Assembly: GCA_028703835.1 (NCBI GenBank) | Contig: JAQVMB010000009.1 | Coordinates: 1 to 55,164 of the forward strand | From: Candidatus Peribacteraceae bacterium | Lineage (GTDB): Bacteria; Patescibacteriota; Gracilibacteria; Peribacterales; Peribacteraceae | Reading direction: 5' to 3' | DNA length: 55,164 nucleotides | Part shown: positions 1 through 7,864 of the stretch, piece by piece | How the letters are laid out: each line of letters begins with the position of its first letter | Position numbering within the stretch: the first letter of the stretch is position 1 | Program-made: the position numbers and the translations under genes | Notes under the pieces: model-generated | Seen by the model: the letters and a program-made list of their open reading frames with translations, nothing else | The model's database searches: none | Told to the model about the DNA's origin: nothing

Positions 1-2
1 CG

Positions 3-959
3 CGGATGCGTCGGGATCTGCTGCGTGCAGGAACCTTGGCGAACGGCGTGAAGGTGGTGCGCGTGGGTATCGGCTCTTCCTTCGACAAATGGCTCTTCCC
101 TTTCGTCGCTCCGTTCGCCGTTCGCCGGCTTCGTCCGCAGGTTGTCCATGCGGTGCTGGAATCATTTGCCGGCTTGGCGATGGTGTTCTGCCGCTTCCTC
201 TGCCCTTCCGCCAAGCGCATCCTTACCTGCCAAAGCACGAATACGTCTTTTCTTGTCGGGCTGATGCATCGTGCCGCGGACCATGTGACGGTGATCAGTT
301 CGGTGCTCTTGGAACGGGCGAACGGGTTCGGGAAGGAGGCGGCGCTCATTCCCAACGGCATCGACGGACGGGCGATCGCGGAAGCGTGTGCGTTGTTCCC
401 GAAGGTGCCCGGCCGCGTACTGTTCGTCGGGAGGCTGGAACCGATGAAAGGGGTGGATACGCTGCTCGCTGCGCTCGCTTCCCTCACCCCCGGCCCCTCT
501 CCCGCAGGGAGAGGGGAGCACCTGAGAATCGTTGGTGACGGCTCATTGCGGAAAGAATTGGCGGCGCAGGCGGCTCGGCTCGGCATCGCCGATCGTGTGA
601 CATTTGTCGGTTATGTTCCCGTCCCCGCGGTGTACGGTGAGTTCGCGCAGGCGGAGATCTTCGTCGGCTTGTCACGATCCGAAGCATTGGGGAATGTTTT
701 CCTGGAGGCGCAGGCGGCCGGTTGCGCGGTCATCGGGACGAAGGTCGGCGGCATCCCGGACATCGTCGAAGACGGCGTCACGGGCATGCTCGTCCCGCCC
801 GATGATGCGGAAGCGGCGCGGACGGCCATCGAGCGATTATTGCAGTCTTCCGACGAACGTTCCCGTCTGGCGACGGCGGGGAAAGATCATGCGAAACACT
901 ATGATTGGGATGCGATTACGGAGAGGTATGCGCAGATCTATATCGAAGCGCTTCGCTGA
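3..959 (+). CDS. Glycosyltransferase family 4 (5' truncated by window edge)
   Basis: GT-B glycosyltransferase, expected to transfer a sugar from a nucleotide-sugar donor onto a surface glycan in the cytoplasm. The C-terminal donor domain is clear: an IPNGID motif, LFVGRLEPMKGVDTL, a VGDG strand, and an LSRSEALGNVFLEAQAAG donor-binding helix with its E-x7-E pattern. The N-terminal Rossmann strand is missing, so the gene almost certainly begins upstream of the window and the ATG at 6 is internal. An in-frame palindromic GC-rich insert (positions 482-522, residues SLTPGPSPAGRGE) sits in the donor domain between the first helix and the next strand. The 3' end overlaps the convergent rmlA by 22 bp. 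Confidence 0.88.
   Translation, partial: RMRRDLLRAGTLANGVKVVRVGIGSSFDKWLFPFVAPFAVRRLRPQVVHAVLESFAGLAMVFCRFLCPSAKRILTCQSTNTSFLVGLMHRAADHVTVISSVLLERANGFGKEAALIPNGIDGRAIAEACALFPKVPGRVLFVGRLEPMKGVDTLLAALASLTPGPSPAGRGEHLRIVGDGSLRKELAAQAARLGIADRVTFVGYVPVPAVYGEFAQAEIFVGLSRSEALGNVFLEAQAAGCAVIGTKVGGIPDIVEDGVTGMLVPPDDAEAARTAIERLLQSSDERSRLATAGKDHAKHYDWDAITERYAQIYIEALR
482..522. repeat. In-frame palindromic GC-rich repeat inside a glycosyltransferase gene
   Basis: The core CCCTCTCCCGCAGGGAGAGG is an inverted repeat (CCCTCTCCC / GGGAGAGGG separated by GCA), preceded by TCACCCCCGGCC. It is read in frame as LTPGPSPAGRGE, and the other frame reads PHPRPLSRRERG. Peptides of this kind are a familiar translation product of a dispersed palindromic repeat found in many unrelated bacteria (established knowledge). 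Here it enlarges a surface loop without breaking the frame. A related C-rich, palindrome-containing stretch lies at the right end of the window. Confidence 0.75.
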
Positions 960-1672
960 TTGCGCACCAGTTCCGTCGCGCGGAAGAGGCTCTCGAACGT
1001 CCCCGCGTCGATCCATTCTTTCTGCAGGACGGTGGCGGCCAGAGACTTCGCTTCCATGTATGCCCTGCTCACGTCGGTGATTTCCAATTCTCCGCGTGCG
1101 GACGGTTTCATGGTACGGATGATCTCGAAGCAGTGCTTGTCGTACACGTAGCAGCCCGTGACGGCGAAGTTTGATTTTGGCCGTGGCGGCTTCTCTTCGA
1201 TGGATGTGACGCGGAACGTTCCTTTTGCCACGGATCCATCAATGTTCGCGACGCCGAAGCGTTCCGGGTCCGGGACTTCTTTCAAGAACACATGCCCGCC
1301 GCTTTTGAAATTCTTGATGATGGGGGCGAGATCATCGAAGAAGATGTTGTCGCCCAGGATGGCGCAGACGGGGGAACCGTCCACGAAACTTTCCGCCAGG
1401 CCCAATGCTTGCGCGATGCCGCCCGGCTTCTCCTGCACCTTGAAAGCGAAGGAACAGCCGAAGCGCTCGCCGGACCCGAGGAAATGCGTCATCTGGTCCA
1501 GATGCTCTTTTCCGGTGATCACGGCGATGTCACGGATACCCGCGTCCAGCAGGACCTGCAGGGGATACAGGATGAGGGGCTTGTCGTAGACGGGGAGCAG
1601 GCTCTTGTTCGTCACATCGGTCAACGGCCGGAGCCGCGATCCCGTGCCGCCGCAGATGAGGACGCCTTTCAT
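938..1672 (-). CDS. rmlA: Glucose-1-phosphate thymidylyltransferase (RmlA-type nucleotidyltransferase)
   Basis: Activates a sugar 1-phosphate with dTTP to dTDP-glucose, the first step of dTDP-deoxysugar synthesis in the cytoplasm. The N-terminal signature GGTGSRLRPLT (residues 8-18) binds the nucleotide and is followed by NKSLLPVYDKP. LGDNIFFDD (about 106-114) holds the metal-binding Asp, and an EEKPPRPKSN sugar-binding segment follows. At 244 aa it is a short form compared with about 290 aa for classical RmlA, lacking the C-terminal extension. The divergent neighbour is rmlB, supporting the assignment; no rmlC or rmlD is present in this window. A TACTAT -10 lies 11 nt upstream of the ATG. 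Nucleotide specificity (dTTP versus UTP or CTP) cannot be proved from sequence. Confidence 0.87.
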   Translation of the reverse strand: MKGVLICGGTGSRLRPLTDVTNKSLLPVYDKPLILYPLQVLLDAGIRDIAVITGKEHLDQMTHFLGSGERFGCSFAFKVQEKPGGIAQALGLAESFVDGSPVCAILGDNIFFDDLAPIIKNFKSGGHVFLKEVPDPERFGVANIDGSVAKGTFRVTSIEEKPPRPKSNFAVTGCYVYDKHCFEIIRTMKPSARGELEITDVSRAYMEAKSLAATVLQKEWIDAGTFESLFRATELVRNQRSASI

Positions 1673-1693
1673 GGGACGGGGGGATAGTACACG

Positions 1694-1810
1694 TTTTGAA
1701 GGATTCCAACGATGCCAAGGAGTCCAAAGAATCCAATGAAACCAACGATGATACGCATATGGTTCCTCGGATTCCTTGGTTTCTTTGGTTACATTGGCTT
1801 CCTTTCAAAG
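1694..1810. repeat. Nonamer-based inverted repeat between divergent rmlA and rmlB
   Basis: The left arm (about 1698-1746) is a run of degenerate 9-mers such as GGATTCCAA, GGAGTCCAA, AGAATCCAA. The reverse complement of the right arm (about 1761-1808) reads GGAAGCCAA, AGAAACCAA, GGAATCCGA. Period and arm pairing are visible directly. Both genes start just outside it. Confidence 0.75.
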
Positions 1811-1832
1811 ACTGGACGTACATCATTTCTGG

Positions 1833-1846
1833 TACTATGGGGAGGC
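1833..1846 (+). promoter_or_regulatory. -10 element and purine-rich stretch before rmlB
   Basis: TACTAT (1833-1838) is followed by GGGGAGGC and then the ATG at 1847. The start codon lies 8 nt after the -10, so the mRNA would be leaderless or nearly so. The GGGGAGG could act as a Shine-Dalgarno only if transcription began further upstream. Confidence 0.5.
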
Positions 1847-2794
1847 ATGAATCTCCTCGTCACCGGCGGCGCCGGCTTCATCGGCTCACACTTCGTCCTG
1901 CGACATATCGCGCAGCGGCCGGACGACACCGTCGTGGTGCTCGATAAGCTGACGTACGCGGCGGACAAGGAGTTCCTGGATCCCGTGAACGAGCGGATCC
2001 GGTTCTACAAGGGGGACATCATCGACGTGCAGGTGGTGTCGGAGATCATCCGGCGGTACGACATCGATGCCATCGTCAACTTCGCGGCGGAGACGCACGT
2101 GGACCGCAGCATCGCGGATCCCATCCCCTTTTTGCATACCAATATCCTCGGCATGCAGAGCCTCATCGAAGTTTGCAAGCTCTTTCCCAAGACCCTCCTC
2201 CTCCATATTTCCACGGACGAAGTGTACGGCGATTTGGAGGATGGTGAGCGGGCGCGCAAGCCCGATGACCCTCTCACGCCCAGTTCGCCCTACGCGGCCA
2301 GCAAGGCGGCGGGAGACTTGCTGCTGCTGGCGGCGGTACGCACGTACGGCATCCGCGCACGCATCACGCGCTGCACGAATAATTACGGCCCGCACCAAGC
2401 TTCTGAGAAGTTCATTCCCACCGTCATCCGCAATGCTTTGGCGGGGAAACCTGTTCCCATCTACGCCACGGGGAAGAACAAGCGCGATTGGCTTTTCGTG
2501 TACGACCATTGCGACGCGATCGAGTTCCTCCTCACGCGTGATGACATCGACGGGCGCGTGTTCCATGTCTCGGCTGATGCGGAGCGGGAGAACATGGATG
2601 TCGCCAAGACGCTCCTCCGGCTGCTCGGGAAGCCCGAGACCCTGTTGCAATCCGTGCCCGACCGTCCCGGCCATGATTGGCGCTACGCGTTGGATTCCTC
2701 GGAGTTGCGGGGGCTCGGTTGGAAGCCGGCGGTGACATTTGAAGAGGGGCTGAAGAAGACCGTTGATTGGTACGTGGAGAGGGCAGGAAGGTGA
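1847..2794 (+). CDS. rmlB: dTDP-glucose 4,6-dehydratase
   Basis: Extended short-chain dehydrogenase that converts dTDP-glucose to dTDP-4-keto-6-deoxyglucose. TGGAGFIGSH (residues 6-15) is the NAD-binding glycine motif. STDEVYGD carries the catalytic Thr123-Asp124-Glu125 typical of RmlB, and Tyr149/Lys153 form the YxxxK pair. NNYGPHQASEKFIP and the NKRDWLFVYDHC segment match the family. The start is chosen at 1847 because the Rossmann fold begins there and a -10 lies 8 nt upstream; a longer reading frame upstream is repeat DNA. At 315 aa it is of normal length. The last codons (ERAGR and stop) lie inside the next intergenic repeat arm. Its product could feed the WecE-type aminotransferase encoded at 35.9 kb. 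Confidence 0.95.
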   Translation: MNLLVTGGAGFIGSHFVLRHIAQRPDDTVVVLDKLTYAADKEFLDPVNERIRFYKGDIIDVQVVSEIIRRYDIDAIVNFAAETHVDRSIADPIPFLHTNILGMQSLIEVCKLFPKTLLLHISTDEVYGDLEDGERARKPDDPLTPSSPYAASKAAGDLLLLAAVRTYGIRARITRCTNNYGPHQASEKFIPTVIRNALAGKPVPIYATGKNKRDWLFVYDHCDAIEFLLTRDDIDGRVFHVSADAERENMDVAKTLLRLLGKPETLLQSVPDRPGHDWRYALDSSELRGLGWKPAVTFEEGLKKTVDWYVERAGR

Positions 2795-2888
2795 GAAAAG
2801 GCAGGAAAGGCAGGAAAGCGTTCCGGGAAGAGCCTTTTCGAGTACAAACCTTCCTGCCCTTCCTCACGTTCCTGCCTTTCCTGCCCTC
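2779..2888. repeat. Nonamer-based inverted repeat (GGCAGGAAA units)
   Basis: Left arm 2779-2820 is built from GGCAGGAAA-type 9-mers. Right arm 2850-2888 is the reverse complement of GGGCAGGAA, AGGCAGGAA, CGTGAGGAA, GGGCAGGAA. The left arm overlaps the rmlB stop codon. The structure parallels the repeat upstream of rmlB, but the unit sequence is different. Confidence 0.78.
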
Positions 2889-2895
2889 TTTCCGC

Positions 2896-2901
2896 TACCA
2901 T
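2896..2901 (+). promoter_or_regulatory. Extended -10 for a leaderless glycosyltransferase mRNA
   Basis: GCTACCAT with the hexamer TACCAT at 2896-2901 and the ATG at 2909 seven nt later; no Shine-Dalgarno is present. This favours the start at 2909 over the in-frame ATG at 2900. Confidence 0.5.
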
Positions 2902-2908
2902 GTGCTGG

Positions 2909-3991
2909 ATGAAAATTGTCTTAGCTACGGGCATTTATCCACCTTCCATCGGCGGTCCCGCCACGTACGTGCGGAAGCTGGCGAATGTGCTCGTGGAACG
3001 GGGCGAAGACGTGACGGTCATAACCTTTGCTCCGCGCGGGCCGTTGCCGCAGGACCCATGGCGCGTGGTCCCGGTGGCGCGGTGGGGCGGGTTCCCTTTC
3101 CGCTGGATCCGGTATGCCCGGGCGTTGCGGCGCGAGGCGAAAGACGCGGACGTCGTCTATGCTTTTTCCGCCGTGAGCGTGGGGATGCCGCTTCTGCTTG
3201 CGCGTTTGCGGAAGCCCCGGAAGGTATTGCGGCTCGGCGGTGATTTTCTCTGGGAGCGCTATACGGATTTGCGCGGCAAGAAAACGCTTCGGGAGTGGTA
3301 TGCCGCCCGTCCTTTCGGCATCGTGTTTTTCGGGCGGCTCCTGCGCACGTTCCATCATGTCGTTTTCAACACCCGGTTCCAGGAACAGCTTTACGAGAAG
3401 GTCTACCCACGGCTCCCCCGTCATTCCGTCATCGAGAATGCCCTTCCCCAGGGGGAACTCCTCCTGCATGCGAAGCATGATCCGCTCCGCATCCTCTTTC
3501 TCGGCCGCTTCGTCCGTTTCAAGAACCTGCGTCCGCTCCTCATGGCCGTCGGCAATCTCCCGCATGTCACGCTGACGCTCGTAGGAGAGGGGCCGGCATC
3601 GAAGGAGCTTTCGCAGATGGCGCTGCGCCTGCGCCTGAAAGGGCGCATCACCTTCCTCCCGCCCGTGCAGGGGGAAGAGAAGGACAAGGTGTTGCGGGAG
3701 CACGACGTGCTCGTCATACCCTCGTTCACCGAAATCAGCCCGCACGCGGCGCTGGAGGCGCGTGCCGGCGGCCTCCCCGTCCTCCTCACGGAGGAGACGG
3801 GACTGGGTGAGGAGCTGCGGCAGGGGATGATCCTGATGCCCCTGCGCACCGCCGAGGAGATCACCCGTGCGATCCTGGAAGTGGAGCACGCGTATCCCGA
3901 CGCCGCCGCCTTCGCCTCTTCGCCGTTCCGGCGTCGGTCGTGGGAAGATGTGACGACGGAGCACCAGGAATTGTTCCGTGTCATCGCATGA
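2909..3991 (+). CDS. Glycosyltransferase family 4
   Basis: GT-B transferase of 360 aa. The N-terminus MKIVLATGIYPPSIGGPATY is the classical GT4 acceptor-domain start with a glycine-rich loop. The donor domain shows LRILFLGRFVRFKNLRPLL, LVGEGPASKEL, ITFLPPVQGEEK and VIPSFTEISPHAALEARAGG, where the last carries the family E-x7-E positions. The first glutamate (EGFG in many GT4 enzymes) is replaced by EISPH, as in some mannosyl- and galactosyltransferases. The donor sugar is not predictable. It is followed by another GT4 with a 4-bp ATGA overlap, so the two are probably translationally coupled. Confidence 0.9.
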   Translation: MKIVLATGIYPPSIGGPATYVRKLANVLVERGEDVTVITFAPRGPLPQDPWRVVPVARWGGFPFRWIRYARALRREAKDADVVYAFSAVSVGMPLLLARLRKPRKVLRLGGDFLWERYTDLRGKKTLREWYAARPFGIVFFGRLLRTFHHVVFNTRFQEQLYEKVYPRLPRHSVIENALPQGELLLHAKHDPLRILFLGRFVRFKNLRPLLMAVGNLPHVTLTLVGEGPASKELSQMALRLRLKGRITFLPPVQGEEKDKVLREHDVLVIPSFTEISPHAALEARAGGLPVLLTEETGLGEELRQGMILMPLRTAEEITRAILEVEHAYPDAAAFASSPFRRRSWEDVTTEHQELFRVIA

Positions 3992-5094
3992 AGCTCCTCA
4001 TGATCTCCGGGGACCGTTCCCTTGCCGCCGGAAAGAAGGCGGCATTCTGGTACACGCTCGAACTGTTGCGGACGCACTTCGAGCGCATCGACATCATCAC
4101 GCCGCAGGCCGCCGATTCCGAACCGCCTCCCCCCTTCGATAATGTCTTCCTCCATCCTTCGCCGCGGGGTTTGCTGCGCCAGCCGGGCTGGATCGTGCGG
4201 AAGGGGCGGGAACTCATCGCGCGCCACGGGCATGGCGTGATGACCGTGCATGAGTATCCGCCGTTCTACAACGGCATCGGCGCGCTCCGGCTTTCGCGGA
4301 AGACGGGCGTGCCCGCGGTGTTGGAAATCCACCATATCGTGGGGAAACCGATTGCTTCTTCCGCGTCGGAACTCGCGGGGAGGGTTCTGTCCCGTCTGTT
4401 CCTGCCTCCGGAGGCGCGCCGGTTCGCCGCCGTCCGGACCGTCAACCAATCCGTGCGGGCGACGCTGATGCACTGGGGGGTGCCGGGCAGGAACATCGCG
4501 GTGGTGCCGTCGTTCTACCTCAACCCCGATGTTCTGGAGCCGGAATGGCTGGCGCCCAAGCTCTACGACTTCGTCTTCTGCGGCCGTCTTGCGCCCAACA
4601 AGGGGCTTTGCCAGACGCTGGATGCCTTGCGCAGGATTCCCGATGCCACGCTCCTCGTCATCGGAGACGGGCCGGAACGGGCCGCGTGCGAGCGCCGGGC
4701 GCGACGGTGGGGGATCGCGGACCGCGTGACGTTCGCGGGGTGGCTGCCGACGCAGGAGGATGTGGTGCGCCACGTGCGGTCGGCGCGGACGTTCATCCTC
4801 CAGTCACGCAGCGAGGGGGGGCCGCGGGTGGCCCTCGAAGCCATGGCCTGCGGTCTTCCGGTGATCGCGACGCCCGTGGGGATCATGCCGGAGGTGATCC
4901 GCAGCGGGGAGAACGGCATCCTCGTCCCCTTCGGGACGGGACCGCTCCTGAGCGCCATGAAGCTGCTCCTCTCGGATACCGCTTTGCGCGGTCGCATCGG
5001 GCATGCTGCGGTGGAGATCGTTGCGCGTTTCGAGCGGCGAAAAGCCATCGCCGCCTACGCCGAATTCCTCACGCTCGTGGGGCACGGGGCGTAG
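3988..5094 (+). CDS. Glycosyltransferase family 4
   Basis: 368-aa GT-B enzyme whose ATG overlaps the stop of the preceding GT4. The N-terminus MKLLMISGDRSLAAGKKAAF starts the first Rossmann fold. The donor domain has DFVFCGRLAPNKGLCQTL, VIGDGPERAACERRA, VTFAGWLPTQEDV and SRSEGGPRVALEAMACGLPV, in which SEGGPRVALE is the donor-phosphate motif. That motif is encoded by a G7 homopolymer at 4815-4821, a potential slippage site. Substrate unknown. No membrane segment or signal peptide is evident. Confidence 0.9.
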   Translation: MKLLMISGDRSLAAGKKAAFWYTLELLRTHFERIDIITPQAADSEPPPPFDNVFLHPSPRGLLRQPGWIVRKGRELIARHGHGVMTVHEYPPFYNGIGALRLSRKTGVPAVLEIHHIVGKPIASSASELAGRVLSRLFLPPEARRFAAVRTVNQSVRATLMHWGVPGRNIAVVPSFYLNPDVLEPEWLAPKLYDFVFCGRLAPNKGLCQTLDALRRIPDATLLVIGDGPERAACERRARRWGIADRVTFAGWLPTQEDVVRHVRSARTFILQSRSEGGPRVALEAMACGLPVIATPVGIMPEVIRSGENGILVPFGTGPLLSAMKLLLSDTALRGRIGHAAVEIVARFERRKAIAAYAEFLTLVGHGA

Positions 5095-5116
5095 GGCATT
5101 GCTTTTCTCTCCGGCG

Positions 5117-5122
5117 TATCAT
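5117..5122 (+). promoter_or_regulatory. -10 element for leaderless transcription of the kinase gene
   Basis: TATCAT at 5117-5122 is followed by seven nt and ATG at 5130. The upstream ATG at 5121 lies inside the hexamer, so 5130 is the preferred start. Confidence 0.45.
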
Positions 5123-5129
5123 GAAAGAC

Positions 5130-5732
5130 ATGAACAGTACTGCGCAGGGCGGCACGGACCAGCAAGCATCAGGCGGCATTCCGGATGGCCGGTGCATTGC
5201 GATCGTGGGCATGAACGGCGTGGGCAAATCCAATTTTGGCAGAAGCCTGGCATCCAAACTGCAGATGAAACGCATCGATACCGACGTCGAATTTCGAAAA
5301 AGGCATGGCAAAGAAGAGGGTTATATCCGTCTTCATGGCTGGGCTGCTTTTCGAAAAATGGAAGAAGAAATCGTGTTCCGCTCGTTGCTTCCCGGCCATG
5401 TGGTCATTTTGGGCGGAGGCAGCGTGGAATCCCCGGACGTGCGCAAAGCCCTTCGTGAAAAGGCCACGGTGCTTTGGCTCCAGGCGGGCAGGAAGCGCGT
5501 TCAGAAGCATCTGAAAGCCGCCAAGGTGCAACGTCCGGAATTTGCGAAAGGATTGATGTCCGCGACGGTAAAAGTGCTCCTGCAAGAGAGGACTCCTCTC
5601 TACGGCGAGGTGGCGCATTTCGCCATCCAACCACGCGTCCGGTTTTCGGAGCAGATTCCCGTCGCTCTGGGTTTTCTTCGCACTAAACAGTTTCCGGGAG
5701 CGGCGCGGCGGGCAAGGAATGATGTTCGGTAG
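5130..5732 (+). CDS. Shikimate kinase-like P-loop kinase
   Basis: P-loop kinase of about 200 aa. The Walker A motif GMNGVGKS is at residues 27-34, the Asp pair IDTD at 49-52, then F74-R75 and E78 in AFRKMEEE, and the glycine loop VILGGGSVE at 92-100. These match the shikimate kinase order (Walker A, Asp, FR-x2-E, GGG), which phosphorylates the 3-hydroxyl of shikimate. In this setting it may act in the aromatic pathway or on a related cyclitol or sugar acid; no other aro gene is nearby. About 15-20 residues precede the fold and a basic tail follows. The following GT4 has an AGGAGG whose first bases are this stop codon. Confidence 0.75.
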   Translation: MNSTAQGGTDQQASGGIPDGRCIAIVGMNGVGKSNFGRSLASKLQMKRIDTDVEFRKRHGKEEGYIRLHGWAAFRKMEEEIVFRSLLPGHVVILGGGSVESPDVRKALREKATVLWLQAGRKRVQKHLKAAKVQRPEFAKGLMSATVKVLLQERTPLYGEVAHFAIQPRVRFSEQIPVALGFLRTKQFPGAARRARNDVR

Positions 5733-5743
5733 GAGGATCCAGT

Positions 5744-6781
5744 ATGATACCCTGCGTCTCTTTCATGAAACTCCTCGTCGTCGCGCAACGGGTCGACAGC
5801 CGGGATCCCATCCTGGGGTTCTTCCATGCTTGGCTCGCGGCGTTCGCCGAGCGGTGCGAGACGGTACTGGCGGTGGGGCAGGCGGTCGGCGCGCACGATC
5901 TGCCCGCCAACGTGTCCGTCCGTTCGCTGGGGAAGGAGCGGGGATGGGGACGCTTCACGCAGGTCATCCGGTACTGGCGCCTTCTCCGGAAATTGCGCGG
6001 GGAATATGACGCCGTCTTCGTTCACATGTCCCCGGTGTGGGTCGTCCTGGGATTCCCGCTCCTCTTCCTGCTGCGCAAGCCGGTCTATCTCTGGTACGAG
6101 GTGCGGCGGGGCGGCAGGGTCCTGCGATGGGCCGTTCGCTGCGCGCGGTGCGTCTTCAGCGCCACGCCGTACGGCCTGCCGTTCCGTTCCCCGAAGAACC
6201 TCGTCGTCGGGCACGGCATCGACGTCGACCGTTTCCGGCCCGGAGGGGACCGCGATCCGCGCCTGCTCTGCGCCGTCGGGCGCATCACGAGGATCAAGAA
6301 CCTTGAGCAGTGCCTCCGGGCGCTCGCGGACCTTCCCCCGTCGTACCGGCTCTTCCTGGCGGGCGGCACGGTGACGCGCGATGATGAGCGGTACCGCGAG
6401 GAGCTGCAGGCGTTCCTGCGCAAGCGGAGGCTGGAGGAGCGTGTGGTGATGCGTTGGATCGCCCCGGAAGAACTTCCCGCCGTGCTGCGGCAATGCTCGC
6501 TCTTCCTGCACGGGGGGGGAGGGGGGTTGGACAAGGCGCTCCTGGAAGCGATGGCATGCGCCTGTCCGGTGGTGTCATCCTCGGCGGCCGCACAGGAATT
6601 GCTTCCGGCTTCCTGCCGTGCCACGACGGAGACGTTCTCGGCGCGTGCGGCGGCATTGCTGTCGCTTCCCGATGCGGATCGGGAAGAACTCGGCCGAAGA
6701 CTCCGCGGGATCGTCGTTTCGTCCCACGGCCTTCCCTCTCTTGCGGATCGTCTGGTGGCGGAGATGGAAAAGGCTTCCTAA
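5744..6781 (+). CDS. Glycosyltransferase family 4
   Basis: GT-B enzyme of 345 aa. The start at 5744 has AGGAGG seven nt upstream; an internal ATG at 5765 (MKLLVVAQ) begins the conserved fold and is an alternative. Donor-domain motifs are PRLLCAVGRITRIKNLEQCL, a FLAGG strand, and LHGGGGGLDKALLEAMACA in place of the usual S-x2-EG-x2-K-x3-E. This Gly-rich loop is written as G8-A-G6 at 6512-6526, a strong slippage-prone tract. A -10-like TATGAT overlaps the 5744 start, so independent transcription with a short leader is also possible. The 3' end overlaps the convergent gene by 4 bp. Confidence 0.86.
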   Translation: MIPCVSFMKLLVVAQRVDSRDPILGFFHAWLAAFAERCETVLAVGQAVGAHDLPANVSVRSLGKERGWGRFTQVIRYWRLLRKLRGEYDAVFVHMSPVWVVLGFPLLFLLRKPVYLWYEVRRGGRVLRWAVRCARCVFSATPYGLPFRSPKNLVVGHGIDVDRFRPGGDRDPRLLCAVGRITRIKNLEQCLRALADLPPSYRLFLAGGTVTRDDERYREELQAFLRKRRLEERVVMRWIAPEELPAVLRQCSLFLHGGGGGLDKALLEAMACACPVVSSSAAAQELLPASCRATTETFSARAAALLSLPDADREELGRRLRGIVVSSHGLPSLADRLVAEMEKAS

Positions 6782-7803
6782 AGCGCCTTCTTCAACTTTT
6801 CGCCCGTCTCATCGACCATCGCGAATGATTGCCCATGGCGAAGTTGCGGTTCCCGTTTGCGCCGAATGGCGTTGAGGAGGGGGAGGGTCGGCAGGGAAGG
6901 GAGGGGGTACGGGCTGCCCGTCAGGCGCGTGTAACATTCCTGGATCGTGTGGATGGCGAGGAGGCCTCCCAGCACGCGCGGCAATGCCGTCCCGCCCCAG
7001 CCTTCTTCCGGCGCCGATTCCAGATAATCCAGCGTCTGTTCCGGCGTGCGGAAGTAGGAGAGGAGCATCACGGCCGCACTGAGGCCGAAGTACTCCGCGA
7101 CGTACGTGTCCCGCTCTTCCTTGGGGACGATGGCGCAGCGGTAGCCCTTTTCCAGGAGCGTCTCGTTCGCTTTGTCGAAGCTGTCGTAGCGGCGCAGCTT
7201 CCCCCCCGTGTGGTCGACGTGGTTGTTCCCGTCGGCCGGCGCGAAGGAGAGGCGTTCCCGTACGTACGTTTCCCTGTCGAAGGCGATGCAGTACGTTCCG
7301 CTCGGTTCGTAGTCCTTCTCCCCGATCCGGAAATGCCACCAGCCCCGGGGAATGAAGCTGATCGATGCGGTGTTCGGCTGCGCGAGTTCCCGTCGCACCG
7401 TGTCGAGGGCCGCGGGGCTGATGATGAAGACATCGTCGTCGCAGACCCAGGCGATCCGGCGGTTGCGCGCGACGGTATAGAGGAACGCATCGCACTTCAT
7501 CGCGTGGCGGGGGTTGAGGAACTTTTGGATCCTCGCTCCCGGGAAATCCCGCCGCCTCAGCGTGCCGGAACAGTCGAAGATGGTGACATCCACCTTGTCT
7601 CCCAGGTTCTTGCGCACGAGGTGGTGCCAGATGCGCACCATCGGCGGGAGGATGTTCATCGTGAAGAGGGCGGGCTTGTCGTCGGGCGGCAGGGTGGGGC
7701 GGGTCAGGTAGAACCACGCTGTTGGAAGGCCGGTGCGCAGCGCGCTTCGGATCGAGAAGCGCTTGAATGCGTGCGGGATGAGCTGGTAGTAGTTGCGAGC
7801 CAT
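6778..7803 (-). CDS. Putative GT-A-fold glycosyltransferase (unrecognised family)
   Basis: 341 aa, starting MARNYYQLIPHAFKRF. I do not recognise a named family. A hydrophobic strand followed by three aspartates (RIAWVCDDDVFII, D122-D124) looks like the DxD metal/nucleotide-sugar site of GT-A enzymes, and FDCSGTLRRRDF, NPRHAMKCDAFLY and WGGTALPRVLGG are conserved-looking patches. The C-terminal third could hold an acceptor helix. Divergent from the exostosin-like gene with 61 bp between starts. Cytosolic by appearance. An alternative is a glycan-modifying protein with no transferase activity. Confidence 0.6.
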   Translation of the reverse strand: MARNYYQLIPHAFKRFSIRSALRTGLPTAWFYLTRPTLPPDDKPALFTMNILPPMVRIWHHLVRKNLGDKVDVTIFDCSGTLRRRDFPGARIQKFLNPRHAMKCDAFLYTVARNRRIAWVCDDDVFIISPAALDTVRRELAQPNTASISFIPRGWWHFRIGEKDYEPSGTYCIAFDRETYVRERLSFAPADGNNHVDHTGGKLRRYDSFDKANETLLEKGYRCAIVPKEERDTYVAEYFGLSAAVMLLSYFRTPEQTLDYLESAPEEGWGGTALPRVLGGLLAIHTIQECYTRLTGSPYPLPSLPTLPLLNAIRRKREPQLRHGQSFAMVDETGEKLKKAL

Positions 7804-7864
7804 GGGAGAGAGAATTCGACGGAAGGGATGGTACACTGCCGCTTGCGCGCCTGCGCTCTTCCCC

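Noticed and set aside
1712-1846. N-terminal extension of RmlB
   Set aside because: The added 45 residues translate the nonamer inverted repeat; the Rossmann fold and the -10 spacing place the start at 1847.
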